Positions 35,965 through 44,039 of a DNA stretch of 64,000 nt are shown in pieces. The position numbers and the translations under genes are program-made. Every line of letters begins with the position of its first letter. Positions within the stretch are counted from its first letter, which is position 1. The notes under the pieces are model-generated. The model searched no databases. It was not told where the DNA came from and saw nothing but the letters and a program-made list of their open reading frames with translations. Source of the DNA: Burkholderia sp. Bp8992 (lineage in GTDB: Bacteria; Pseudomonadota; Gammaproteobacteria; Burkholderiales; Burkholderiaceae); NCBI RefSeq assembly GCF_003853705.1, contig NZ_QTQI01000004.1:186001-250000 (forward strand), given 5' to 3'.

Positions 35965-36939
35965 ATGACGCAAACCGTCCCGACCCTGCCGCTGACCGTC
36001 GACGAAGCCGCCGTGCGCGCGGCGTTGCCGTCGCTCGACGTGCTCGGCACGCTGCGCCGCATGTTCGCGTCGCTCGCCGCGGCGCGCGCGGTGCAGCCGC
36101 CGCAGACGCTCACGCTGTTTCCCGGCCAGGCCGGCGACTTCATCACGTATCTCGGCGCGCTCGCCGATGCGCAGGTGTTCGGCGCAAAACTGTCGCCGTA
36201 CGTCGTGACGGGCGGCAAGCCCGACGGGAGACCAATCGTCACTGCCTGGACCGCGCTGATGTCGATGCAGACCGGCCAGCCGCTGATGTGGTGCGACGCG
36301 GGGCTGCTGACGATCGAACGCACGGCCGGCACGACGGCGCTCGCGGTCGACTGCCTCGCGCCGCGCGATGCGCGCCGCCTGGCGATCGTCGGCGCGGGCA
36401 CGGTCGGTCTCGCGCACCTGCGGCACACGGCGGCGCTGCGCGACTGGGAGACGATTCGCGTGTATTCGCCCGCGCTGGCCCGCGATGCCGCACAGCAGGC
36501 GAAGCTCGCCGAACTCGATCCGCGCGCCCGTGCGGCGGCGAGCATCGAAGCCTGCGTGCGCGACGCGGACGTCGTGATGCTGTGCACGTCGTCGGGCACG
36601 CCCGTGCTCGGCGACGGGATGCTCACGCGCCCGACGCTCGTCACGTCGATCAGCACGAACGTCGCGCGCGCGCACGAAATCCCGCCCGCCTGGCTGCCCG
36701 ACATGGACGTCTACTGCGACTACCGCCACACGACGCCCGCCAGCGCCGGCGAGATGCAGATCGCGGCGGCCGACCACGGCTGGGAGGCCGGGCGGATCGT
36801 CGGCGACCTGCCCACGCTCGTCGCCGGCACCTGCGCGGCGCCGTCGCGCACGCGTCACGTGTTCTTCCGGTCGATCGGCCTCGGGCTGGAGGACATCGCG
36901 ATCGCGCACGCGCTGTACACGCATCTGACGCGCGCATGA
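35965..36939 (+). CDS. Ornithine cyclodeaminase / mu-crystallin family imino acid reductase
   Basis: A 324-residue Rossmann enzyme. The NAD(P)-binding motif VGAGTVGLAHL starts near residue 142, and the C-terminal SIGLGLEDIAIAHALY helix is typical of the family. Members include ornithine cyclodeaminase, alanine dehydrogenase, delta1-pyrroline-2-carboxylate reductase and DauB, which reduces the keto/imino product of the D-arginine dehydrogenase. Given the divergent D-amino-acid dehydrogenase, a DauB-like role is the best guess. The ATG at 35965 has GGAGA 7 bases upstream; an earlier in-frame ATG at 35875 crosses the operator region. Confidence 0.85.
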   Translation: MTQTVPTLPLTVDEAAVRAALPSLDVLGTLRRMFASLAAARAVQPPQTLTLFPGQAGDFITYLGALADAQVFGAKLSPYVVTGGKPDGRPIVTAWTALMSMQTGQPLMWCDAGLLTIERTAGTTALAVDCLAPRDARRLAIVGAGTVGLAHLRHTAALRDWETIRVYSPALARDAAQQAKLAELDPRARAAASIEACVRDADVVMLCTSSGTPVLGDGMLTRPTLVTSISTNVARAHEIPPAWLPDMDVYCDYRHTTPASAGEMQIAAADHGWEAGRIVGDLPTLVAGTCAAPSRTRHVFFRSIGLGLEDIAIAHALYTHLTRA

Positions 36940-37082
36940 GCGGCACGCGCACGCGAGGCCGATACAATGGCGCAACCGCCGCGGCAGCCGCGCGCGGGCG
37001 CACGGGCATGCCGGCCACCGGTGCGCCCGCACGCCGGCCCGACGCGCCGCCCGGCCTCCGCCCACCCGAGATCGCGACACCG

Positions 37083-37730
37083 ATGCGCAAGAAGCAATCC
37101 CCCGTCAAAGACCTGCTGCTCACCCGCTATGCGCCGATCGCCGACGGTATCGCCGCGCTGTTCTTCCCGTACGCGGAAGTCGTGATCCACGACCTGCACG
37201 ACCAGACCGTGCTGTATCTCGCGAACAACCTGTCGAAGCGCGAGGTCGGCGACGATTCCGCGCTCGAGGAGATCGATCATTCCGCACGCGAGCGCGTGAT
37301 CGGCCCGTACGAGAAGCTGAACTGGGACGGCCGGCGGATGCGCTGCGTCAGCAACGTGCTGTTCGACGACGAAGGCCACCCGGCCGGGATGATGTGCATC
37401 AACTTCAACATCGCGGTGTTCGACGAGGTCCGTACGACGCTCGACCTGTTCATCAAGGGCGCGGGCGTCGTCGCCCAGCCCGACGAACTGTTCCGCGACG
37501 ACTGGCAGGAGCGCATCAACACGTTCCTGCACGGCTGGCTGCGCGAGCGGCAGGTCGGACTGAACGGGCTCACGCGCGAACACCGGCGCGAACTCGTCGA
37601 GGCGCTGTACGCGGAAGGCGCGTTCCGCGGCAAGAGCGCGGCGAACTACGTCGCGAACGTGCTCGGGATGGGGCGCGCGACCGTCTACAAGCACCTCAAG
37701 CACCTGAAGGAAACGCAAGGCGACGCGTAA
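37083..37730 (+). CDS. YheO/DauR-type transcriptional regulator
   Basis: A 215-residue regulator. The N-terminal YheO-like PAS domain (about 10-120; PYAEVVIHDL, MMCINFNIAVFDEV) senses a small molecule. The C-terminal helix-turn-helix is of the HTH_22 type (GKSAANYVANVLGMGRATVYKHLKHL). DauR, which controls D-arginine use in Pseudomonas, belongs to this family. It lies 143 bases after the cyclodeaminase gene on the same strand. The frame is open back to an ATG at 36936 overlapping that gene's stop, but the added 49 residues look non-native, so the ATG at 37083 is preferred. Confidence 0.85.
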   Translation: MRKKQSPVKDLLLTRYAPIADGIAALFFPYAEVVIHDLHDQTVLYLANNLSKREVGDDSALEEIDHSARERVIGPYEKLNWDGRRMRCVSNVLFDDEGHPAGMMCINFNIAVFDEVRTTLDLFIKGAGVVAQPDELFRDDWQERINTFLHGWLRERQVGLNGLTREHRRELVEALYAEGAFRGKSAANYVANVLGMGRATVYKHLKHLKETQGDA

Positions 37731-37904
37731 GCGGCCGATCGCGACGACGGCCGGCGCCGGTCATCGCTACCGCGCCGCGGTTTCCGTGCCTATGCTTCGT
37801 GATACGTCGGGCCGGACCCCGCCGCGCGGGCACGGCTGCGACCAAGCGTCGATGCATAAAGTGATATAGTCCCGGTTACACTTTTTTGCCGCCCTGGACC
37901 GCCC

Positions 37905-38636
37905 ATGACGACCGCTCCCGCCCCGACTGCCCGCCCGACCCTGACCATCGAAATCTGGTCCGACCTGATCTGCCCGTGGTGCTGGATCGGCAAGCGCCGC
38001 TTCGACGAGGCGCTGGCCGCGTTCGCGCACGCCGACCGCGTCGACGTCGCGCTGCGCGCATACCGGCTGATGCCCGGCCAACCCGTCGAGCCGGTCGAGG
38101 CGATGCTCGCAGGCAAATACCGGATGTCGCCCGCACAGGTCGACCAGATGCTGCGCCAGGTGACCGATGCGGCCGCGAGCGTCGGGCTGCGCTACGACCT
38201 GCCCGGCACGCTCGTCGGCGACACGCTCGACGGCCACCGTCTCGTGAAGCTCGCGGAAGCGACGGGCCGAGCGCACGCGCTGACCGAACGGCTGTACCGC
38301 GCGTATTTCTGCGAACACGGCTCGCTGTTCGATCACGCGGAGCTGACCGAATTCGCGGTCGAAGCCGGGCTCGAGCGCACGGCCGTTGAAGCCGTGCTGC
38401 GCAGCGATGCATACCGCGACGAAGTCGAAGCCGACATCGCGCGCGCCGCGCAGATCGGCGGGCGCGGCGTGCCGCTGTTCGTGTTCGGCGGCCGCTATGC
38501 GGTGTCGGGCGCCCAGCCGGCCGACGCATTCGCGCAGGCGCTCGACCAGGCGTGGCGCGACGGCATCGTCGAACTGGACGGCGCCGACGCCGCGGCCTGC
38601 GGCCCCGACGGCTGCGAACTGCCGGCGCGCCCGTAA
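37905..38636 (+). CDS. DsbA family oxidoreductase (FrnE type)
   Basis: A 243-residue thioredoxin-fold protein with a helical insert. The active site is C23-P-W-C26 (SDLICPWCWIGKRRF), which matches the FrnE group; the cis-proline loop is GVPLFVFGGRYAVSGAQP. There is no signal peptide, so it should act in the cytoplasm as a thiol-disulfide enzyme, as described for FrnE of Deinococcus. The C-terminal tail has two more cysteines (ACGPDGCELP), which could shuttle with the active site. It stands alone upstream of an MFS transporter gene. Confidence 0.9.
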   Translation: MTTAPAPTARPTLTIEIWSDLICPWCWIGKRRFDEALAAFAHADRVDVALRAYRLMPGQPVEPVEAMLAGKYRMSPAQVDQMLRQVTDAAASVGLRYDLPGTLVGDTLDGHRLVKLAEATGRAHALTERLYRAYFCEHGSLFDHAELTEFAVEAGLERTAVEAVLRSDAYRDEVEADIARAAQIGGRGVPLFVFGGRYAVSGAQPADAFAQALDQAWRDGIVELDGADAAACGPDGCELPARP

Positions 38637-38778
38637 CGCGCAACGCCTTCCCAAGCTTGCGGCGCGCCTTTCCGCGGGCTTGCCACTACGCGCCGCTCCT
38701 GCCACAAACCGGCAGGAAGCCCGCGTCCTTGACCTCTACAATGCATCCTTCGAACAACCATCAGAAGGTTGCAGCCCC

Positions 38779-40218
38779 ATGACCCACGGGATCCACAGCG
38801 GGAAGCGCTGGTACGCGCTGATCGTCCTCTGCCTCGGCGTACTGATGATCGTGCTCGACAGCACGATCGTGAACGTTGCGCTGCCGTCGATCAGCACCGA
38901 CCTCCATTTCACCGAAACGGCCCTCGTGTGGGTCGTCAACGCGTACCTGCTGACGTTCGGCGGCTGCCTGCTGCTCGGCGGCCGGCTCGGCGACCTGTAC
39001 GGCCAGCGGCGCATGTTTCTCGCGGGCCTCGTCGTGTTCACGCTCGCGTCGCTCGCATGCGGCCTCGCGCAATCGCAGACGATGCTGATCGCCGCGCGCG
39101 CGGTGCAGGGGCTCGGCGGCGCGGTGGTGTCGGCCGTGTCGCTGTCGCTGATCATGAATCTCTTCACCGAACCCCGCGAGCGCGCACGCGCGATGGGCGT
39201 GTACGGCTTCGTGTGCGCGGGCGGCGGCAGCATCGGCGTGCTGCTCGGCGGGCTGCTGACGAGTTCGCTGTCGTGGCACTGGATCTTCCTCGTCAACCTG
39301 CCGATCGGCATCGCGGTCTATGCGATGAGCGCGGCGCTGCTGCCGCGCATGCGCGCGCCGGCCGGCACCGCGCGGCTCGACGTCGCGGGTGCGCTCACCG
39401 TGACCGCGTCGCTGATGCTGGCCGTCTACGGGATCGTCGGCGGCAACGAGGCCGGCTGGCTGTCGGCGCAGACGGTCGCGCTGATCGGCGCGGCCGCCGT
39501 GCTGCTCGCACTGTTCATCGCGATCGAGGCGCGCACCGCGCATCCGCTGATGCCGCTCTCGCTGTTCGCCGCGCGCAACGTCGCGCTCGCGAACGTGATC
39601 GCCGTGCTGTGGGCAGCCGCGATGTTCGCGTGGTTCTTCCTGTCGGCGCTGTACATGCAGCGCGTGCTGCAATACGGGCCGCTGCAGGTCGGGCTCGCGT
39701 TCCTGCCGGCGAACCTGATCATGGCCGCGTTCTCGCTCGGGCTGTCGGCGCGGATCGTGATGCGCTTCGGCATCCGCGGCCCGATCACGGCCGGCCTGCT
39801 GATCGCGGCCTGCGGCCTCGCGCTGTTCTCCCGCGCGCCGGTCGACGGCGGCTTCGTGTGGCACGTGCTGCCCGGCATGACGCTGCTCGGCATCGGCGCG
39901 GGTATCGCGTTCAACCCGGTGCTGCTCGCCGCGATGAGCGACGTCGACCCGGCCGATTCGGGGCTGGCGTCGGGGATCGTCAACACCGCGTTCATGATGG
40001 GCGGCGCGCTCGGCCTCGCGGTGCTCGCGAGCCTCGCGACCGCCCGCACCGATGCGCTCGCGGCAGCGCAGGCCGCGCCGCTCGCCGCGCTGAACGGCGG
40101 CTACCACGCGGCATTCGCGTTCGGCGCGGTGTTCGCCGCCGTGGCCGCGCTGATCGGCCTCGCATTGCGCATCCGGCGGCAGGCAACCGTCGAAAGCGTC
40201 GGCCCCGCGATGCACTGA
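38779..40218 (+). CDS. DHA2-family MFS drug exporter (EmrB/QacA type)
   Basis: A 479-residue inner-membrane transporter with about 14 predicted helices. The first helix carries the DHA2 motif VLDSTIVNVALPSI, followed by WVVNAYLL and the loop GRLGDLYGQRR (motif A). The G/P-rich motif C is visible near GVYGFVCAGGGSIGVLLGG. It probably exports drugs or toxic organic compounds by proton antiport. No membrane fusion partner is adjacent. A strong terminator follows. Confidence 0.88.
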   Translation: MTHGIHSGKRWYALIVLCLGVLMIVLDSTIVNVALPSISTDLHFTETALVWVVNAYLLTFGGCLLLGGRLGDLYGQRRMFLAGLVVFTLASLACGLAQSQTMLIAARAVQGLGGAVVSAVSLSLIMNLFTEPRERARAMGVYGFVCAGGGSIGVLLGGLLTSSLSWHWIFLVNLPIGIAVYAMSAALLPRMRAPAGTARLDVAGALTVTASLMLAVYGIVGGNEAGWLSAQTVALIGAAAVLLALFIAIEARTAHPLMPLSLFAARNVALANVIAVLWAAAMFAWFFLSALYMQRVLQYGPLQVGLAFLPANLIMAAFSLGLSARIVMRFGIRGPITAGLLIAACGLALFSRAPVDGGFVWHVLPGMTLLGIGAGIAFNPVLLAAMSDVDPADSGLASGIVNTAFMMGGALGLAVLASLATARTDALAAAQAAPLAALNGGYHAAFAFGAVFAAVAALIGLALRIRRQATVESVGPAMH

Positions 40219-40242
40219 GCGACGGCAGCAGCGGTCGAACCG

Positions 40243-40269
40243 GGGCGCGCACTGTCGCGCCCTTTTTTT
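40243..40269 (+). terminator. Intrinsic terminator after the MFS exporter
   Basis: GGGCGCG (40243-40249) pairs with CGCGCCC (40256-40262) across a 6-base loop and is followed by seven T (40263-40269). It lies 25 bases after the stop codon. Confidence 0.92.
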
Positions 40270-40509
40270 CGCTTGCCGGGCGCGGCGCGCGGCGGATTCG
40301 CCATGCGTTCCGGTCCGACGGCCATCCATCGGCCGCACTGCCATTCAAACGCCCGTTTCGCCGTTGTCCTGCCGGCCGCCGCGCCGGCCTTCCCGGCCGA
40401 TTTTTAACGCAGTCGTACGTTGACGCGTCACTTTTGCGACAATGGCGGACTTTGACGCGCGCGCCACGGCCACGCGCCGCCCCGAACACCGCATAACCGC
40501 CTGGTTCCG

Positions 40510-41298
40510 ATGTCGCTTCCCCATATCGATCTGCTGTACTCCCTGTCCGGCCTGTTCGTCGGCATTCTCGTCGGCCTGACGGGCGTCGGCGGCGGTTCGT
40601 TGATGACGCCGATCCTCGTGCTGCTGTTCGGCGTGCACCCTGCGACGGCGGTCGGCACCGACCTGCTGTACGCGGCCGCGACCAAGGCCACCGGCACGCT
40701 CGTCCACGGCCTGAAGGGATCGATCGACTGGCGCATCACGCTCCGGCTCGCGGCGGGCAGCGTCCCGGCCGCAGCCGTCACGCTGTGGTGGCTGCATACG
40801 CACGGGATGAACACGCCGGGCACCGCGCGGATGATCCAGCTCGTGCTCGGCATCGCGCTGCTGCTCACGTCGCTCGCGCTGATCTTCCGGCCGCAACTCA
40901 CCGCGTTCGCCGCGCGCAACCCGCTCGCGCCGAGCCCCGCGCGCACGCTGTGGTCGACCGTGCTGACGGGCGCCGTGCTCGGCGTGCTCGTGTCGATGAC
41001 GTCGGTCGGCGCCGGCGCGATCGGCGTCACCGTGCTCCTGCTGCTGTATCCGATGCTCGCGACGACCCGCATCGTCGGTTCCGACATCGCGCACGCCGTA
41101 CCGCTCACGCTGGTCGCCGGCATGGGCCACTGGCTGCTCGGCTCGGTCGACTGGTCGATGCTGCTGTCGCTGCTGCTCGGCTCGCTGCCGGGCATCGTGC
41201 TCGGCAGCCTGCTGTCGGCGCGCGCGCCCGAGCGGCTGCTGCGCAACCTGCTCGCCTCGACGCTCGTCGCGGTCGGCGTGCGGCTCATTCTCGCGTAA
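40510..41298 (+). CDS. TauE/SafE family sulfite/anion permease
   Basis: A 262-residue membrane protein with about 8 helices. The family signature GLTGVGGGSLMTPILVLLFGVHPATAVGTDLLY is at the N-terminus and a second related half follows (GVLVSMTSVGAGAIGV). TauE/SafE proteins export or import sulfite, sulfoacetate or similar anions. No sulfur-metabolism gene is next to it, so the substrate is open. Confidence 0.88.
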   Translation: MSLPHIDLLYSLSGLFVGILVGLTGVGGGSLMTPILVLLFGVHPATAVGTDLLYAAATKATGTLVHGLKGSIDWRITLRLAAGSVPAAAVTLWWLHTHGMNTPGTARMIQLVLGIALLLTSLALIFRPQLTAFAARNPLAPSPARTLWSTVLTGAVLGVLVSMTSVGAGAIGVTVLLLLYPMLATTRIVGSDIAHAVPLTLVAGMGHWLLGSVDWSMLLSLLLGSLPGIVLGSLLSARAPERLLRNLLASTLVAVGVRLILA

Positions 41299-41592
41299 GC
41301 CGCTTCTCGCCGCCCTTGACGGCAAACGCCCGCCGTGCCGACCGTCTGAATACCTGCAGGCCCACAAAAATCCTCAATAGAGGGCTGTTCATCCCCCTTT
41401 TAAGGATGATGCGACGCCGTCACCCGCGACTTGCGCCGGCGTGCATCGTCAGACGAGACGATGCCCCGGAAGTCCATGACTCCGGGGCATCGCGAGGCAC
41501 TTCTGCGGCATCGTCAACGCACGCGCTCGAAGCGTCGGGACGCATGAGCAGGTGCGCTTTTCACGTCGGGCGGCACCCGCCGCCCGCAATGC
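41299..41592. other. Gap between TauE and S10 peptidase genes with two hairpins
   Basis: A perfect 12-bp inverted repeat with a 10-base loop lies at 41459-41492 (CGATGCCCCGGA and its complement). A second perfect 8-bp one with a 4-base loop is at 41567-41586, just past the S10 stop. Neither is followed by a T run, so they may stabilise or help end the two convergent transcripts. No gene was seen. Confidence 0.6.
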
Positions 41593-43428
41593 CTACTGCC
41601 CCTGCTGCTGCAGTTTCTGCTGCTTGAGCTGCTGCGTGCGCGCCTGCAGCTTCAGCACGCGCTGCAGTGCGGTACGGTTCGCGAGGATGCCGTCGTAGAA
41701 GTTGGCGAGATCGCCCTTCAGCGCGGTCCGGGACGCGTCGTTCAGGTAGATCATGTGGCCCGACGGGTAGTTCTTGATCGTCAGGTTCTGCGCCTTGATC
41801 GTCGGATCGAGCGGCATCTGCGCGAGTGTCAGCTCCGTCTGGTGGAACGGCGTGACGGAGTCGAAATAGCCGTTCGCCGACAGCACCTTCAGGTCCGGGT
41901 TCACGCTCATCGTCGATGCCAGGTCGCCGGCCGTGTACAGCGTATTGCCGCCGCCCTTGTTCGCGCCGGTCGGGTCCGTGTGGCTAAAGTCCCAGTTGTT
42001 GAAGACCTGGTCGTTCAGGTCCACGAACGACGACGTCGACGTGTACTTGAGGTCGGTGTTGATGTAGCTGTTCCACAGCACCGTGTACGCGCCGCCGACG
42101 TTCGTGATCGACGGATCGTTGCTGCCCGAGTTCGGCAGGATGTACGGCGCGATGCCCTTGCCCGTGAAGTTCGCGCGACCGTCGTACTGGCCGATCTGCG
42201 TGCCCGGCACGAGCGTCAGGAAGAACGTGTACGGCGGGTTGTCGTCCGACGACGGCACGTTGCCGAGCGCGGCCGGGTTGCCGAAGGTCTGGATCAGCGA
42301 CGTCGGGTCCGTGCCGATGTACGCGCCCATCTGCTGCGCGGTCTGCAGGTTCAGGTTCAGTCGCACGTTGACGAAGCCGCCGTCCTGCGGGTTCGGCTTC
42401 TGCGCAAGCGGCGCGAGCGTGTTGTCCGCGTAGTTGCGGGCCTGGACCATGTATGCGTCGAGATCGGTCGGCGTCGGGTTGAGCGTCGTCTTCTTCCAGT
42501 AGAACGCATCGGCCGCGAGCGTCGGGAACGTGCCCGGCGCGGACAGCGCGTTCGCGTAGTCGAGGATCGACGACTGCAGCGTGATCCCGTTCAGGTCGAT
42601 GCCGTCCTCATGCAGCACCCACGACACGACCGCGCTGCGCGCGGTGCCGTACGACTCGCCGTACAGGAACTTCGGCGAATTCCAGCGCAAATACTTGGTC
42701 AGGTAGCGCTGGATGAAGCGGTCGATCGAGTGCGCATCCTGGTCGGTGCCCCAGAAGTCCTTGTTCTTCGCCGGGGCGATCGCCGTCGAGTAACCGGTGC
42801 CGACCGGGTTGATGAACACGAGGTCGGTGCGGTCGAGCAGGCTGTCCGGGTTGTCGAGCAGCTTGTACGGCGCGGGCGGCGTGAAGTTCGGGAACGACGA
42901 CTGCAGGCGCTTCGGCCCGTACGAGCCGAGCAGCAGGTAGACCGACGACGAGCCGGGGCCGCCGTTGTAGAAGAACGTGACCGGGCGCGGCTTCGACGGG
43001 TCCGGATTGTCCTGCGTGTACGCGACGTAGAACATCTTCGCGTTCGGTGCCGACGTGACCGGATCGATCGTCGTCAGGTGCCCCGTGGTGGCCGTGTACT
43101 TGATCGTCTTGCCGCCGATCGTGACCTGGCGGTGCACGACCGCGGCGCCTTCGGTCGAATCCGTGACCGCGTCGTTCGGCCCGGTGCCGTACACGTCGGT
43201 ATCGACGTAGGGCTGGTCGGCCGCGGCGGCGGCCGTTGCGTTGGTGGTGGCCTGCGTGCTGCCGCTGGACGTCGCGGCCGCCGCGGCGGCCGATGCAGCC
43301 GGGCTCGGCCCGTCGTCGCCGCCGCATCCCGTGACGAGCAGCGCCGCGGCCGCTGCTGCGGCGAGCGGCACGCTCAAGGTCGTTCCGAATAGCGCGAAAC
43401 CGTCTTTCAAGGACTTCCGTGTCGTCAT
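41593..43428 (-). CDS. S10-family serine carboxypeptidase, lipoprotein
   Basis: A 611-residue precursor with a lipoprotein signal (LVTGC, Cys35). A low-complexity Ala/Ser/Thr linker (about 41-75) follows and then the alpha/beta-hydrolase peptidase domain. The S10 substrate motif NGGPGSS is at 155-161 and the catalytic serine is Ser259 in GESYG. A late FDSVTPF segment and PSGHM near the C-terminus supply the Asp/His region (NGYFDSVTPFHQTE; NYPSGHMIY). It should trim C-terminal residues from peptides at the cell envelope. The C-terminal tail is glutamine-rich (QQLKQQKLQQQGQ). Confidence 0.88.
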   Translation of the reverse strand: MTTRKSLKDGFALFGTTLSVPLAAAAAAALLVTGCGGDDGPSPAASAAAAAATSSGSTQATTNATAAAAADQPYVDTDVYGTGPNDAVTDSTEGAAVVHRQVTIGGKTIKYTATTGHLTTIDPVTSAPNAKMFYVAYTQDNPDPSKPRPVTFFYNGGPGSSSVYLLLGSYGPKRLQSSFPNFTPPAPYKLLDNPDSLLDRTDLVFINPVGTGYSTAIAPAKNKDFWGTDQDAHSIDRFIQRYLTKYLRWNSPKFLYGESYGTARSAVVSWVLHEDGIDLNGITLQSSILDYANALSAPGTFPTLAADAFYWKKTTLNPTPTDLDAYMVQARNYADNTLAPLAQKPNPQDGGFVNVRLNLNLQTAQQMGAYIGTDPTSLIQTFGNPAALGNVPSSDDNPPYTFFLTLVPGTQIGQYDGRANFTGKGIAPYILPNSGSNDPSITNVGGAYTVLWNSYINTDLKYTSTSSFVDLNDQVFNNWDFSHTDPTGANKGGGNTLYTAGDLASTMSVNPDLKVLSANGYFDSVTPFHQTELTLAQMPLDPTIKAQNLTIKNYPSGHMIYLNDASRTALKGDLANFYDGILANRTALQRVLKLQARTQQLKQQKLQQQGQ

Positions 43429-43458
43429 TATTGCCTCTCGAACAGAACGATAAATACC

Positions 43459-43487
43459 GCCGGTCGCAAAGGATCATTTGCGCCGGC
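43459..43487 (-). promoter_or_regulatory. Stem-loop in the likely 5' leader of the S10 carboxypeptidase mRNA
   Basis: GCCGG-T-CGCAAA (43459-43470) pairs with TTTGCG-CCGGC (43477-43487) around a 6-base loop, an 11-bp stem with one bulged base. It lies 31-59 bases upstream of the ATG at 43428, so it is probably transcribed and could affect translation or mRNA stability. Confidence 0.45.
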
Positions 43488-43983
43488 GCTCCGCACCGGG
43501 AATGCATTCGTTATGCGACGCATTCCGAGTTTTTTACCGAATCGGCGAATACCGACCGGCATGATTTACCCCACCCATGTTCTTGCAACCGCACAATGGA
43601 ATCAATTCCATTGCAAACGACAATTCAATAATCCGCAGCAATACGAATCCATTTCGCGCATTTGCATACGCACAAAATCGACAGCAAAAGCGTGCCCTGC
43701 AAAGCCCGCCCGGCAAGGCCGCTCCGCTTCGAACAGACGAACAATCCCCCTCGGCGAGATGCCGATTAATCGCGAAACGGCGATCAATCGCAGCTCGAGC
43801 CGATTTAATAAAATCGAAAGGGTCGATTAATTAAATGGAAAGAAATATCTCGTATCTGGAATTTATTAAATTAAGTGAAAATACCGGCGCATATTAAGTT
43901 CCGGATTTAATGCCGTAAAGTAACAATTTGTTACGGCGCTCGCCATTCGGATAAATGGCCGTTCGGGACCGATTCCATGCCGC

Positions 43984-44015
43984 AAAAAGAAAAAAGCCGG
44001 ACGACTGTCCGGCTT
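43984..44015 (-). terminator. Intrinsic terminator after the 3HB-oligomer hydrolase gene
   Basis: AAGCCGGAC (43994-44002) and GTCCGGCTT (44007-44015) form a perfect 9-bp stem with a 4-base loop. On the minus strand a T-rich tract (TTTTTTCTTTTT) follows directly. It lies 24 bases after the stop codon at 44040. Confidence 0.94.
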
Positions 44016-44039
44016 CGCGGGGCGATGCTGCGGGTGCCG

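Larger units (their letters stand above)
43429..44039. other. AT-rich intergenic region upstream of the S10 gene
   Basis: 611 bases, clearly less GC-rich than the flanks, especially 43580-43960. It holds the leader hairpin and the terminator listed separately, and an inverted repeat GGAATGC/GCATTCC (43499-43505 and 43520-43526). Short frames here lack coding character; no gene is supported. Confidence 0.6.

Noticed and set aside
35727-36704. A 325-residue minus-strand frame opposite the cyclodeaminase gene
   Set aside because: It is Ser/Arg/Ala-rich without domains and crosses the operator region; the plus-strand enzyme is clear.
36936-37082. An alternative start for the DauR-type regulator overlapping the cyclodeaminase stop
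   Set aside because: It would add 49 low-complexity residues not expected in YheO-type regulators, which normally begin close to the MRKK-like start at 37083.
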